Source: Lachnospiraceae bacterium (lineage in GTDB: Bacteria > Bacillota > Clostridia > Lachnospirales > Lachnospiraceae). Taken from it: a stretch of 64,000 bases of DNA. Positions within the stretch are counted from its first letter, which is position 1, and the number at the start of each line of letters is the position of its first letter. The notes under the pieces were generated by a model. The model searched no databases. It saw only the letters and a program-made list of their open reading frames with translations, and had not been told where the DNA came from. The stretch covers positions 1 through 64,000 of the forward strand of contig JAFRWW010000020.1 of the NCBI GenBank assembly GCA_017441585.1. Direction: 5' to 3'. The position numbers were made by a program, and so were the translations under genes. Below, piece after piece: positions 50,560 to 59,514 of this stretch.

Positions 50560-51576
50560 ATGACTGACTGGATCGTTGTAGTGGATGATGATGCGACCAA
50601 TCTGCAGATGGCCGGTATTATTTTAAGTAAGAATAAAATGCGCGTGACCGCTTTTAAGGCGGCGCGTCTTTTGCTGGACTTTCTGCGGGCGGGTAACAGG
50701 CCGGATCTGATACTGCTGGATATCCGTATGCCGGACATGGACGGGTTCGAGGCTCTGGACAGGATCAAGGAGCTGGAAAAGGAACTTGAGATGGAAGAGA
50801 TCCCGGTCATATTCCTCACCGCAAATGAGAATGAAGATGCGGAGACTAAGGGACTGGCCATGGGAGCTCTGGATTTTATAAAGAAGCCCTTCGTCCCTGA
50901 CGTGCTGATAGTGAGGGTACGTCATATTCTGGAACTGGTACGTCTCCAGAATTCCCTGGCAGCCGAGGTGGAGGAAAAGACCCGTGAGTATAAGGCTCTT
51001 TCCATGCAGGTGGTCCAGGCCATGGCGGATGCGATAGATGTAAAGGATGCCTATACCAACGGTCATTCCGGGCGTGTGGCTTATTATTCCAGGGAGATAG
51101 CCAAAAGATATGGCTATTCACAAAAGCAGCTGGAAGATATTTATATGATGGGCCTGCTTCATGATATAGGTAAGATCGGAATACCTGATGAAGTGATCAA
51201 TAAGCCCTCCAAACTGACCGAAGAGGAATTTGACCTGATAAAGACTCATCCCGAAAACGGTGCCAGGATCCTGGGTAATATAAAAGCGCTTCCCTCTCTG
51301 GCGGTTGGAGCCAGGGGACATCATGAGCGTTACGGCGGCGGCGGATATCCCGACGGCATATCCGGGGAAGAGATCCCGGAGGAAGCCAGGATCATAGCCG
51401 TGGCAGATGCCTATGATGCCATGTCCAGCCACAGAAGTTACAGGGATAAGCTGCCCCAGAGCGCTGTAAGAGCCGAGATAGAAAAGGGCAGAGGCACTCA
51501 GTTTGATCCTGTCTTTGCGGATATAATGCTCAAAATGATCGATGAAGATAAAGATTATAAGATGAGTGAAGAATAA
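50560..51576 (+). CDS. response regulator with HD-GYP phosphodiesterase domain
   Basis: This 338-residue two-domain protein has a receiver (residues 1-125, VVVDDDATNLQ, phospho-acceptor Asp54 in LLDIRMPDMDG, the conserved Thr in FLTAN and Lys in IKKPF). The HD-GYP domain (about 150-330) has HD at 201-202 (LLHDIGKIGIPDEV) and GARGHHERYGGGGYPDG as the GYP motif. It is predicted to cleave cyclic di-GMP. AGAGGGA lies about 10 bp before ATG 50560; a TTG six bases earlier is too close. It precedes a hybrid kinase by 2 bp and is probably its partner. Confidence 0.9.
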   Translation: MTDWIVVVDDDATNLQMAGIILSKNKMRVTAFKAARLLLDFLRAGNRPDLILLDIRMPDMDGFEALDRIKELEKELEMEEIPVIFLTANENEDAETKGLAMGALDFIKKPFVPDVLIVRVRHILELVRLQNSLAAEVEEKTREYKALSMQVVQAMADAIDVKDAYTNGHSGRVAYYSREIAKRYGYSQKQLEDIYMMGLLHDIGKIGIPDEVINKPSKLTEEEFDLIKTHPENGARILGNIKALPSLAVGARGHHERYGGGGYPDGISGEEIPEEARIIAVADAYDAMSSHRSYRDKLPQSAVRAEIEKGRGTQFDPVFADIMLKMIDEDKDYKMSEE

Positions 51577-51578
51577 GC

Positions 51579-54500
51579 ATGAATTTTGAGAATGTATTAA
51601 ACATAATCTCACTTCTGACCAGAATAATAGGATTGCTAAGCTGTCTTTTCCTGTTCATAGATCGTCCCAGAAAAGGATGGCTTTATATGGCGTCGTTCTA
51701 TCTGCTGTTTCTGCTGAGCGATTATTATTGGACAGTATATACCCTGGTGATGGGAGAGAATCCCGACGTTGCTGCTTTTTTGGCATATTTCGGATGGAAT
51801 ATGGGTTATCTGATCCTGTGGATCACGGCATATCGCTTTCATTCGCCTGAAGAAAAAAAGTTTTTCCATCCGGCGATGCTCATACCGATTCCCTTAAATA
51901 TCATGCAGCTTCTGCTGTATAATACCTTCGGCGGTTATTTCAATAATTTCTGGCAGGTCATCACTACCACCGGCCTTGCCATTGAGTGTCTGCGCAGTTT
52001 AATCTACTATCTTAAACACAGAAAAGAGAGCAGACCTCCTCATTTTTATATCTGTTGTTTCCTGTTTGTCATATGTGAATACGGAATGTGGACTTCATCC
52101 TGTTTTGACTGGCCCGGTGAAGCGCTGCACCCTTATAACTATTTTGCAGTGATCAGCTGCTTTTTGGTGCTGTCCATGGCCAGGACCATGGAGATGAGTT
52201 ATGGCGACAGACATAATATCTCGTATGAAAAGACCAGCGCGGAACTGAGGGACCAGCTGGTATTACAGGTGATTTTCTGTGTGATAGTCCTGGGCTCCTG
52301 TCTGGGAGGTTATATTCTGGCGGTGTGGATCCGCACCAAACTGGTGATGTCGGGCGTCGGAAATAATGATGAAGGCGTTTTCAGCATAATTGCCATCACA
52401 TTGTTTGTGGTATCGGTATTTCTGGCTCTGCTGGTGATCTCTTTCATGACCATGGTGGCCATGAGACAGAGGAAGCTGGATAAGAAACCTAAAGAAGCCA
52501 CTATCGGTATCAGGGGCCGGTTTAATTTCGTATTTATACTGCTGATCACATTTTTGCTGATGATCTTTGCCGTGATCTACACATCCAGTCTTTTTTACCG
52601 GGTGTCCGTGTCCGGCAGTTATGAGACCTGTGAGAATAAGGCTGACAGTGCGGCGGCTGAGATGGAGAACTATATCAATGAATCCAGTTCCGTTCTCTGG
52701 GTCATAGCCAATACCGTGGACGGTATGATGGCATCGGGTGCATCCCAAAAAGAAATCTGCGATTATATCATGACACAGACCGAAAACCAGAAGACCCAGT
52801 TCGACGAAAATTTTACCGGCGTATACGGATATGTCCGGGGGGAATATATGGACGGTCTTAACTGGGTGCCTCCCGAAGGGTATGACGCCAGGGAGAGAGA
52901 CTGGTATAAGTTCGCCATAGATTCGGACGGAAGCGTAGTTATAGTACCGCCCTACGTGGACGCCCAGACCAATACCGTGGTAGTGACCTTCTGTAAGAAG
53001 CTTTCCGACGGGGAGGCGGTGGTGGCTCTGGATGTGATCGTAAATCATATCCAGGAGATCACCGAGGAGATAAATGTAAACGGCAAAGGCTATGGCCTGG
53101 TAATCGACGGCGAGGGCAGTATAATCGCTCATCACGATCAAAAATATGTGGGTGAGAACTGCAGGGAGATTTACGGTTCGGATTTTGTGGGTGAGGTGAA
53201 GGAGTGCGCGGCGAAGTCAGGCGGTGTCACCCTTTTCGACGGCGAGCATATAATATTTACCAAAACCGTGCTGGGACGCTGGTACATGGTCGTGGTAGTC
53301 ACTAATTCGGAACTGCTCTCTGACATCAGATCCCAGATGTTTGTAAATATAGTGGTATTTTTGCTGTTGTTCGTGCTGATGACCCTGTTTTATTATCTGG
53401 GTTATAAAAATGAGCAGGCTTACGGTAAAACCATGGAAGAGCTCAGCGTCAGGCGTCAGAAACAGGATTACGAAACCCGGATGCTCAAGCTGGAGAAAAA
53501 GGCTGCGGATGAGGCTAACCGGGCCAAGAGCAGCTTCCTGGCGGATATGTCCCATGAGATCAGGACGCCCATAAACGCCATGCTCGGTATGAATGAGATG
53601 ATAATGCGCGAATCCACCGAGCCTGAGATCAGGAAGTATTCCTCCGATATAAAGGCTGCCGGCGGCAATCTTCTGATGCTCATAAACAGCATCCTTGATT
53701 TTTCCAAGATAGAAGACGGTAAGATGGAGATAGTGCCGGTGAATTATTCCACCGAGTCCATGATCACTTATCTGGTCAATTCTATATCCCAGCGAGCCAA
53801 GGATAAGGGGCTGGAATTCAGGACAGTCATAGATCCCAAGCTCCCTTCGGCTCTTTACGGAGATGACATGAGGATAGAGCAGGTGGTGATGAACCTTTTG
53901 ACAAATGCGGTCAAATATACTCCGGAGGGCAGTGTTACCCTGACAGTCAAGGCGGCGGGATATAAGGATGACGAGCTGCTCATGTTCGTACAGGTCAGCG
54001 ATACCGGCATAGGCATAAAGAAGGAAGATATGCCCCATCTGTTTGAAACTTTTGAACGGTTGGACATAAGAAAGAACAGAAACATAGAAGGTACGGGACT
54101 GGGTATGTCCATAGTCACAAAGCTTCTGGAACTTATGGACAGTTCCATTCAGGTGGAGAGCGTATATGGCAGCGGCTCGGTCTTTTCCTTTGAAATATAT
54201 CAGAAGATAGTGGATGCTTCGCCCATAGGCGATATCAGTAACCGCGTGTCAAAGTATGCTGCCGGTGAGAATGCGGGAATCTATAAGGAGAGTTTCCATG
54301 CACCCGATGCACGCATTCTGGTGGTGGATGATATAAAGCTTAACCTGACGGTCATTACCAGTCTGTTAAAGAAGACAGAACTTATCATAGATACGTCCCT
54401 GAGCGGTGAGGACGCGCTTTTGCTCACCGGGGAAAAGGAGTATGATCTGATATTCCTGGATCAGAGGATGCCGGGCCTTGACGGGATCCAGACTCTGATG

Positions 54501-55169
54501 AGGATACGATCCCAGAAGAATGGCCGCAATACCCATACTCCGGTCATCTGTCTGACTGCAGATGCGGTGAGCGGAGCAAAAGAAAAGTACATTGCCAGCG
54601 GCTTTTCGGATTATCTCATCAAACCGATAGACACTTATGATCTGGAGAGAATGCTGTTTCGCTTTTTGCCTGAGGAAAAGATACAGGTGTATAAGGAATC
54701 AGCCGGTATCTTTGAGGATGAAAACGACACAAAGGATCCGAGCCATGATGACAGTTTTTCCATATTGGAAAAGGGTGGTTTTGAGGTGAAGCATGCTCTT
54801 ATGCTCCTTCAGAACGATCCTGAGATATACAGGGCTGTTTTAAATGAATTCGCGGCGGATTATACCGAAAAGCATCGTAAGCTGAATGAGTATTATGAGG
54901 CAAGGGACTGGGAGTCCTACGCTATTTTGGCACATTCCCTTAAGAGTACTTCCCATAATATAGGAGCCCAGGGCCTTTCGGGGCTGGCCGCGGAGATGGA
55001 GATCGCGGCGGATGATGAAGATGTGGCTTTTATACTTGATCGTCATGATCTGATGATGAAGTTTTATACAAGCGCCGTGAATCTGGTGAACAACCAGCTG
55101 GGTGAAAGAGGGTATTCCAGCAGTGCCGACGCTACCCAGGAGGTATTTGAATTCGCACCGGAGGAGTAG
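51579..55169 (+). CDS. hybrid sensor histidine kinase with Cache, receiver and HPt domains
   Basis: This 1196-residue membrane kinase has an N-terminal block of about seven transmembrane helices (residues 1-210) and two more near 225-290. A linker leads to a transmembrane/extracellular Cache sensor (about 315-600, with YDARERDWYKFA and a closing helix). The kinase core follows: H-box DMSHEIRTPINAMLG (His659), N-box MNLLTNAVKYT, G boxes DTGIGIKKEDMPHLF and GTGLGMSIV. Then a receiver (phospho-acceptor Asp961, IFLDQRMPGLDG) and a C-terminal HPt domain (His1119, ILAHSLKSTSHNIGA). A complete internal phosphorelay suggests output through the upstream HD-GYP regulator. Confidence 0.92.
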   Translation: MNFENVLNIISLLTRIIGLLSCLFLFIDRPRKGWLYMASFYLLFLLSDYYWTVYTLVMGENPDVAAFLAYFGWNMGYLILWITAYRFHSPEEKKFFHPAMLIPIPLNIMQLLLYNTFGGYFNNFWQVITTTGLAIECLRSLIYYLKHRKESRPPHFYICCFLFVICEYGMWTSSCFDWPGEALHPYNYFAVISCFLVLSMARTMEMSYGDRHNISYEKTSAELRDQLVLQVIFCVIVLGSCLGGYILAVWIRTKLVMSGVGNNDEGVFSIIAITLFVVSVFLALLVISFMTMVAMRQRKLDKKPKEATIGIRGRFNFVFILLITFLLMIFAVIYTSSLFYRVSVSGSYETCENKADSAAAEMENYINESSSVLWVIANTVDGMMASGASQKEICDYIMTQTENQKTQFDENFTGVYGYVRGEYMDGLNWVPPEGYDARERDWYKFAIDSDGSVVIVPPYVDAQTNTVVVTFCKKLSDGEAVVALDVIVNHIQEITEEINVNGKGYGLVIDGEGSIIAHHDQKYVGENCREIYGSDFVGEVKECAAKSGGVTLFDGEHIIFTKTVLGRWYMVVVVTNSELLSDIRSQMFVNIVVFLLLFVLMTLFYYLGYKNEQAYGKTMEELSVRRQKQDYETRMLKLEKKAADEANRAKSSFLADMSHEIRTPINAMLGMNEMIMRESTEPEIRKYSSDIKAAGGNLLMLINSILDFSKIEDGKMEIVPVNYSTESMITYLVNSISQRAKDKGLEFRTVIDPKLPSALYGDDMRIEQVVMNLLTNAVKYTPEGSVTLTVKAAGYKDDELLMFVQVSDTGIGIKKEDMPHLFETFERLDIRKNRNIEGTGLGMSIVTKLLELMDSSIQVESVYGSGSVFSFEIYQKIVDASPIGDISNRVSKYAAGENAGIYKESFHAPDARILVVDDIKLNLTVITSLLKKTELIIDTSLSGEDALLLTGEKEYDLIFLDQRMPGLDGIQTLMRIRSQKNGRNTHTPVICLTADAVSGAKEKYIASGFSDYLIKPIDTYDLERMLFRFLPEEKIQVYKESAGIFEDENDTKDPSHDDSFSILEKGGFEVKHALMLLQNDPEIYRAVLNEFAADYTEKHRKLNEYYEARDWESYAILAHSLKSTSHNIGAQGLSGLAAEMEIAADDEDVAFILDRHDLMMKFYTSAVNLVNNQLGERGYSSSADATQEVFEFAPEE

Positions 55170-55195
55170 CAAGCTGAAAAAAATAAAAATAATAC

Positions 55196-55225
55196 TTGAA
55201 ATGCAGTCGGAATCTGTGGTATAGT
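55196..55225 (+). promoter_or_regulatory. rpsF operon promoter
   Basis: TTGAAA (55196-55201) and TATAGT (55220-55225) are spaced 18 bp, just after the kinase gene. A transcription start near 55232 gives a leader of about 75 nt. Confidence 0.6.
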
Positions 55226-55253
55226 TTAACTCCGTGATATATTCCTTGCTTTT

Positions 55254-55290
55254 GCGAGGTACGTTGGTACCGGGGCAAAGGCCAGAGACC
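55254..55290 (+). promoter_or_regulatory. candidate S6:S18 autoregulatory leader
   Basis: GGTAC-GTTG-GTACC is a hairpin followed by GGGGC and GGCC. A CCG motif within a paired region upstream of rpsF is the known binding mark for the S6:S18 complex; here ACCGGGG is placed similarly. The assignment is tentative. Confidence 0.4.
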
Positions 55291-55307
55291 AAAAGGAGGT
55301 AAAAGAC

Positions 55308-55601
55308 ATGAACAAATACGAATTAGCACTCGTGATCAGTTCAAATGTCGAGGAGGATGTAAAGCTTGCCACCCTTGATAAGGCTAAGGCTCTTATCGAG
55401 AGATTCGGCGGAGTCATCACCAATGTGGATGATGCAGGTAAGAAGAGACTTGCATATGAGATCCAGAAGATGAAAGAAGGCTTTTACTACTTCGTCAAGT
55501 TTGACGCTGAGCCTACGGCACCTGCTGAGATCGAGAGTCGTATCCGCATTCAGGATAACGTGCTTCGGTATCTGATCGTGAGTGATACACAGGAAGCTTA
55601 A
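55308..55601 (+). CDS. rpsF: 30S ribosomal protein S6
   Basis: This 97-residue S6 has NKYELALVISSNVEED, the AYEIQKMKEGFYYFVKF strand and ESRIRIQDNVLRYLIV. It binds 16S rRNA as a dimer with S18. The ribosome site AAAGGAGG is strong. First gene of the conserved rpsF-ssb-rpsR operon. Confidence 0.97.
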   Translation: MNKYELALVISSNVEEDVKLATLDKAKALIERFGGVITNVDDAGKKRLAYEIQKMKEGFYYFVKFDAEPTAPAEIESRIRIQDNVLRYLIVSDTQEA

Positions 55602-55644
55602 GCAGCACAGCCCCGATGGCTGTGGCTACGGATAGGAGAGTAGA

Positions 55645-56094
55645 ATGAACAGAGTCATCTTAATGGGACGTTTAACACGGGATCCTGAGATCCGTTATTC
55701 TCAGACAGATAATCAGATGGCAGTAGCCAGATATTCATTGGCAGTTGACAGGGCCGGGGGCAGGAATCAGGATTCAAATGAGCCCACAGCCGATTTTATC
55801 AATTGCGTGGCCTTTGGCAAATCTGCCGAGTTTGCGGAGAGATTTCTCCACAAAGGAACAAAAATAGCTATAGAGGGACGTATCAGGACAGGCAGGTATC
55901 AGAACAGGGACGGCCAGACAGTTTATACCACGGATGTCGTAGTGGACCGTCATGAGTTCTGTGAGAGCCGCGGAGCATCCCAGGGATCGGATTCATATTC
56001 ATCCGCAGGCCCGGCACCTTCAGCTCCCGCAGGAAATGATGATTTCATGAATGTGGGTGAAGGGATAGATGAGGATCTTCCGTTCAACGGATAA
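55645..56094 (+). CDS. ssb: single-stranded DNA-binding protein
   Basis: This 149-residue SSB has an N-terminal OB fold ([55 protein letters not shown]). A flexible Ser/Gly/Pro linker and the acidic tail DEDLPFNG follow; the tail recruits repair and replication proteins. It binds ssDNA as a tetramer. Placed between rpsF and rpsR as in most Firmicutes. Confidence 0.96.
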   Translation: MNRVILMGRLTRDPEIRYSQTDNQMAVARYSLAVDRAGGRNQDSNEPTADFINCVAFGKSAEFAERFLHKGTKIAIEGRIRTGRYQNRDGQTVYTTDVVVDRHEFCESRGASQGSDSYSSAGPAPSAPAGNDDFMNVGEGIDEDLPFNG

Positions 56095-56123
56095 TTCCCG
56101 GTTTAACCATCAAGGAGGGAAAA

Positions 56124-56387
56124 ATGGCTTTTGCAAAGAGCGATAAAGGCGATTCTCCTATGAGGAGACGTCCGGTTATCAGAAGAAGAAAAAAGGTTTG
56201 CGCTTTCTGCGGTAATGAAGGCGAGATCGATTACAAGGACACTAACAAGCTGAGAAGGTATATTTCCGAGAGAGGAAAGATCCTTCCCCGCAGGATCACA
56301 GGAAACTGTGCTAAGCATCAGAGAGCTATCACCGTTGCCATCAAGAGGGCACGTCATCTGGCTCTTATGCCTTACGTACAGGATTGA
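56124..56387 (+). CDS. rpsR: 30S ribosomal protein S18
   Basis: This 87-residue S18 has a basic N-terminus, KVCAFCGNE (zinc-type Cys pair), [22 protein letters not shown] and [23 protein letters not shown]. The CxxC is followed by only one further cysteine, in GNCAKH, so zinc binding is uncertain. AAGGAGGG is the ribosome site. Last gene of the operon, followed by a strong terminator. Confidence 0.97.
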   Translation: MAFAKSDKGDSPMRRRPVIRRRKKVCAFCGNEGEIDYKDTNKLRRYISERGKILPRRITGNCAKHQRAITVAIKRARHLALMPYVQD

Positions 56388-56404
56388 TCTGATCAGGAAT
56401 CAAT

Positions 56405-56438
56405 AAAAGATCCCCGGCTTTTGCCGGGGATCTTTTTG
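56405..56438 (+). terminator. intrinsic terminator of rpsF-ssb-rpsR
   Basis: AAAGATCCCCGGC-TTTT-GCCGGGGATCTTT is a perfect 13-bp stem followed by T residues. The reverse strand also offers a T-rich tail, so it may serve the convergent pseudopilin operon. Confidence 0.95.
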
Positions 56439-56452
56439 TTTGTTCATGATAA

Positions 56453-56833
56453 TTATTTGGATTCTTCGACCTGCCAGGAAAGGATGCTTATCTTTTCATT
56501 GGTGATATCCGCGGGAAGAATGGCAGTGACATGGATGTGCTGGTCACTTTCCTCTATGGGGACGTCAAATTCCGTGATCTTGGTGGTCTCTCTGGGTGCC
56601 TGTGACATGTCACGGAGCTTTATCTGTGCATCGGAGGTGGCATTGTAATATGCGCGGTTCCTGTCCGCTATCTTTTTGGACAGGGTATAATCCGCTCTGG
56701 CACTCACCAGGGACATGACTGAGAATGTCACCAGGCAGATTATGATGAAGATGACCAGTATGGAGGATACGCCTATGCTCATGCCGGCCTTGGGTTCTTT
56801 TTTCTGTGTTTCCTTTATTGTAAGACTGCTCAT
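56453..56833 (-). CDS. pilus-cluster membrane protein, TadE/pseudopilin-like
   Basis: This 126-residue protein has a cytoplasmic start, one transmembrane helix (about residues 22-43, SSILVIFIIICLVTFSVMSLV) and a soluble C-terminus (about 45-126). No classic prepilin cleavage motif is seen; the preceding gene overlaps it by 4 bp. Last gene of a minus-strand operon headed by a PilC-like gene. It is likely a minor component of the export machine. Ribosome site GGAGGTG. Confidence 0.6.
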   Translation of the reverse strand: MSSLTIKETQKKEPKAGMSIGVSSILVIFIIICLVTFSVMSLVSARADYTLSKKIADRNRAYYNATSDAQIKLRDMSQAPRETTKITEFDVPIEESDQHIHVTAILPADITNEKISILSWQVEESK

Positions 56834-57360
56834 AATACACCTCCCACAACGCCTGCATCAAGCGGCTGCGTGCCCGGATCCGCCACGTTTTGGGATACCG
56901 TGGATGAGGAGGCATCCTTGGTACCCGAATTGTATGCCCGCAGGTATAAGCTGCAGTCCAGATCATAAAGGAGGGCTCTGTCCGAACAGCGGATGAAGCT
57001 GATATAGGAAACCATCATGTCATCACGCCTTTTATCGTACATATTGAGATAATATGCGGCATCGCCCATATGACAGAGGTTGAATTTTTCGTCGTAATAA
57101 AAGGTCAGTATACCGTTCTGGTATGTGGACATGCGCTTTGGATCCACGGTGTTCTGAACCTTTGACAGATCGCCGTTATAGCCGTAAAAGAGCTCTGCCG
57201 CGGAGGTGCACAGGTTGACGGCGCCGTTCAACGACTGGGTGTCGCAGCTGACGGTATAGGCCTTTGCAAAGATCTCGACACATATGGCTGAGCATATGGA
57301 GAAGAAAAGCACGGCTATGATGGTCTCTATGAGGAAAAGGCTGGATTTTGAATTTTTCAT
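56830..57360 (-). CDS. type IV prepilin-like protein
   Basis: This 176-residue protein has a short basic leader (MKNSKSS) followed by a hydrophobic stretch with Glu at the fifth position (LFLIETIIAVLFFSICSAI), as in type IV pilins and pseudopilins. The glycine before the cleavage site is replaced by Ser-Ser. The rest is beta-rich with paired cysteines. Start ATG 57360 overlaps the previous stop (ATGA). It is probably a minor pseudopilin. Confidence 0.62.
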   Translation of the reverse strand: MKNSKSSLFLIETIIAVLFFSICSAICVEIFAKAYTVSCDTQSLNGAVNLCTSAAELFYGYNGDLSKVQNTVDPKRMSTYQNGILTFYYDEKFNLCHMGDAAYYLNMYDKRRDDMMVSYISFIRCSDRALLYDLDCSLYLRAYNSGTKDASSSTVSQNVADPGTQPLDAGVVGGVL

Positions 57361-57890
57361 CTTCGCCCTCCCGGTTCCACCGGCGCAGCCGAGGTGAGGC
57401 CTCTCATCTTGGCGTCGCACTTTGTGGACATATATGCAGTGTCATAGTTGCCTTCGTTGTCGACAACGGTAATGGAAAAGACGCCGCCGGCTATTTCCTT
57501 TACATCGAACTCCTGCAGCTCCATGATGGGGATGCCCTGCTTCAGATCCGGTGTTCCTTCATCGTGGAGAGTGATCTCCTTAAGATATCCGTCATCGGAA
57601 TATATATAGGTATTTTCCAGTAGCTCATCTGTTTTTTTTATCAGATGTATGGTGCTGATATCGTTTATGACGGTGATGGTGGCCGTACCTTCGGAATCTC
57701 GCTGACGGAGCTTCTCGGTGATATAGGATATCGCCGTGCGGGATGTGAAATTGTGATTGACGCCGGCGTTGATGTTTTCATAAACCCTGGCGCCGAAGAA
57801 TACCACAAAAATCGCGGATATGGCAAAAAGACCCAGAAGGGCCGCCGTAAAAAGAAAGTCTACGATTTGTGGCTGTTTGATTCGTTTCAT
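57357..57890 (-). CDS. DUF4860-like pseudopilin-cluster protein
   Basis: This 177-residue protein has one N-terminal transmembrane helix (about residues 10-32, FLFTAALLGLFAISAIFVVF) and a beta-rich periplasm-side domain with ISYITEKLRQRD near the helix base. It resembles DUF4860 proteins found in Clostridial type II secretion-like clusters. It is coupled to the gene below by an ATGA overlap. Function unknown beyond its context. Confidence 0.6.
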   Translation of the reverse strand: MKRIKQPQIVDFLFTAALLGLFAISAIFVVFFGARVYENINAGVNHNFTSRTAISYITEKLRQRDSEGTATITVINDISTIHLIKKTDELLENTYIYSDDGYLKEITLHDEGTPDLKQGIPIMELQEFDVKEIAGGVFSITVVDNEGNYDTAYMSTKCDAKMRGLTSAAPVEPGGRR

Positions 57891-57903
57891 TTTTCCTGTA
57901 AGT

Positions 57904-58236
57904 TCAGTGGTTTATAACGGTTATTTCCACGGTGGGGAATTCACCCGTACCGGGATTTTCATATTTAATGCTGTAGTGGTTGTGGTTATAGCTCAGGGCA
58001 TAATTCTCCTCGAGATAAGCGATGTCCTTAGGATAGCGTCCCTCGGAGGCAAAGCAGTGGAGTATATCCCTGGTTACGGCCCTGTTAAGGGCGGATAACT
58101 GCTGCTGCTCGGTGTTACGTGAGAGCATGGAGATGGCAGCGAAAAAAAGAGTAAATATGATAATGAAGGATACCAGCGGAATCAGTATCCCTCCCTTTTT
58201 CTTTTTTATCTCTTTTTTGCTGAACCTGTTTTTCAT
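57904..58236 (-). CDS. small membrane protein of pseudopilin cluster
   Basis: This 110-residue protein has a lysine-rich start (MKNRFSKKEIKKKKGG), one transmembrane helix (about residues 17-38) and a short soluble domain. The KKKGG-hydrophobic junction is like a prepilin leader, though the usual Glu is absent. It follows the PilC-like gene by one base, so translation is coupled. Role inferred from position. Confidence 0.55.
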   Translation of the reverse strand: MKNRFSKKEIKKKKGGILIPLVSFIIIFTLFFAAISMLSRNTEQQQLSALNRAVTRDILHCFASEGRYPKDIAYLEENYALSYNHNHYSIKYENPGTGEFPTVEITVINH

Positions 58237-58237
58237 A

Positions 58238-59305
58238 TCAACCGATCTGGCTTATGATACCCATAAGAGGCATCATGACCGAAAGAAGGATGAGACCTAC
58301 CACTATAGACAAAAAGGCTACCAGGGTGGGCTCTATTATGGAGAGAAAACGCCCTATCTCATTGTCGATCTCTTCCTCATATTTGACCGCAACCTTATTC
58401 ATGACCGTATCCATCATACCGCTCTTGTATCCGGTAGCGATCATACGTCCGTAATTACCCGAAAATATGTGAGCCTTTACAGTGGCGTCCGCAAAGGCTG
58501 TGCCCTCGTTGATCATGGCCTTGCAAAGGGTTACCTTTTTGAGATATTCTTTGTTGGTGATGAGCTGTTCCACCAGGCCTATGGCATCGTTAGTCTGGAA
58601 ACCGGAGTTGAGTGCCAGGGCCATTCCCGAAGCAAAATGTCCGGCGGCTATCTTGTCGAAGAGGTCTCTGGTGAGGGGGCAGCGGGATCCGAAGTCAATG
58701 ATCCTGGACTGAGCCTTTGATGATTCCCTGACATAAAGATAGGCGATGACGAACAGACAGAAGATCACGATGAAGGTGATGGAATATGCACCGAGGGTGC
58801 CGCTGGCTCCCAGTATGACGGCGGACACGCCGCTCATGGTGGTGCCCAGCTGCTCGTATACATTACGGAAGATGGGAAGCACCTTTGCCACCAGCACGAT
58901 TATGACACAGAACATCATGGCTACCATGATGAAGGGATAACTGATGGCCTGCTCTATGCTGGAACGGATGGCTTCGTTTCTCTCATAGTAGTCGGCCAGG
59001 GAGGCGAAGACTATGTCCAGCTTACCGGTTTTCTCTCCCAGATGGACCATTTCCAGCATGTATCCGGGGAAAACCTCCACACTTCTCATGGAATCGCTTA
59101 AGGTATTGCCATCCTCCAGCGAGGCGTGTATCCGGGTAGTCAGCTCCTGGGCCTCAGCCGTGTCGGCATCCTGCTCGATAAGGTGAAGTGCTTCCTTCAC
59201 CGAGATGCCGGCGGAGAGCATCATGCTCATCTGGCTGGAGAATGTAGAGATCTCATAATTATTCAAAGGCTTTATTACAACCTTTTCTTTTTTATCCTTG
59301 CTCAC
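58238..59305 (-). CDS. PilC/GspF inner-membrane platform protein
   Basis: This 355-residue member of the type II secretion F family has a duplicated F domain (FSSQMSMMLSAGISVKEALHL and FASGMALALNSGFQTNDAIGL) and three transmembrane helices (about residues 130-150, 180-200, 325-350). It organises pilus or pseudopilus assembly. The start is GTG with AAAGGAGC upstream. No GspE/PilB ATPase gene precedes it in this window. Confidence 0.88.
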   Translation of the reverse strand: MSKDKKEKVVIKPLNNYEISTFSSQMSMMLSAGISVKEALHLIEQDADTAEAQELTTRIHASLEDGNTLSDSMRSVEVFPGYMLEMVHLGEKTGKLDIVFASLADYYERNEAIRSSIEQAISYPFIMVAMMFCVIIVLVAKVLPIFRNVYEQLGTTMSGVSAVILGASGTLGAYSITFIVIFCLFVIAYLYVRESSKAQSRIIDFGSRCPLTRDLFDKIAAGHFASGMALALNSGFQTNDAIGLVEQLITNKEYLKKVTLCKAMINEGTAFADATVKAHIFSGNYGRMIATGYKSGMMDTVMNKVAVKYEEEIDNEIGRFLSIIEPTLVAFLSIVVGLILLSVMMPLMGIISQIG

Positions 59306-59369
59306 GTGACGCTCCTTTTTCCCCGTTTTTATGACCGGGGGAGTAAGTCCTGAAAAAAAACCAAACCTT

Positions 59370-59399
59370 ATTATATAATAACACGGGGTATATTGTCAA
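59370..59399 (-). promoter_or_regulatory. promoter of the PilC/pseudopilin operon
   Basis: On the minus strand, TTGACA (59399-59394) and TATAAT (59375-59370) are spaced 18 bp. The transcription start is near 59362. Confidence 0.8.
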
Positions 59400-59433
59400 A
59401 AAGAACGCTCTTAAGTGTGGCTGTCTGCTCTCC

Positions 59434-59490
59434 TTGAAGAATGGATGAGTTTGTGGTAGAATGTTCCTTTGAGTACTGATCATATGATCA
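59434..59490 (+). promoter_or_regulatory. promoter and operator-like palindrome of ydjC-type gene
   Basis: TTGAAG (59434-59439) and TAGAAT (59457-59462) are spaced 17 bp with a TGG extension. The perfect 14-bp palindrome TGATCATATGATCA (59477-59490) lies just after the predicted start site and could be a repressor site. Confidence 0.6.
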
Positions 59491-59514
59491 CATTGGTGTA
59501 TCCGGGAGACAGGG

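Noticed and set aside
52263..53141. 292-codon minus-strand frame opposite the hybrid kinase
   Set aside because: It is antisense to a conserved kinase and His/Tyr-rich with no motif, so it is a shadow frame.
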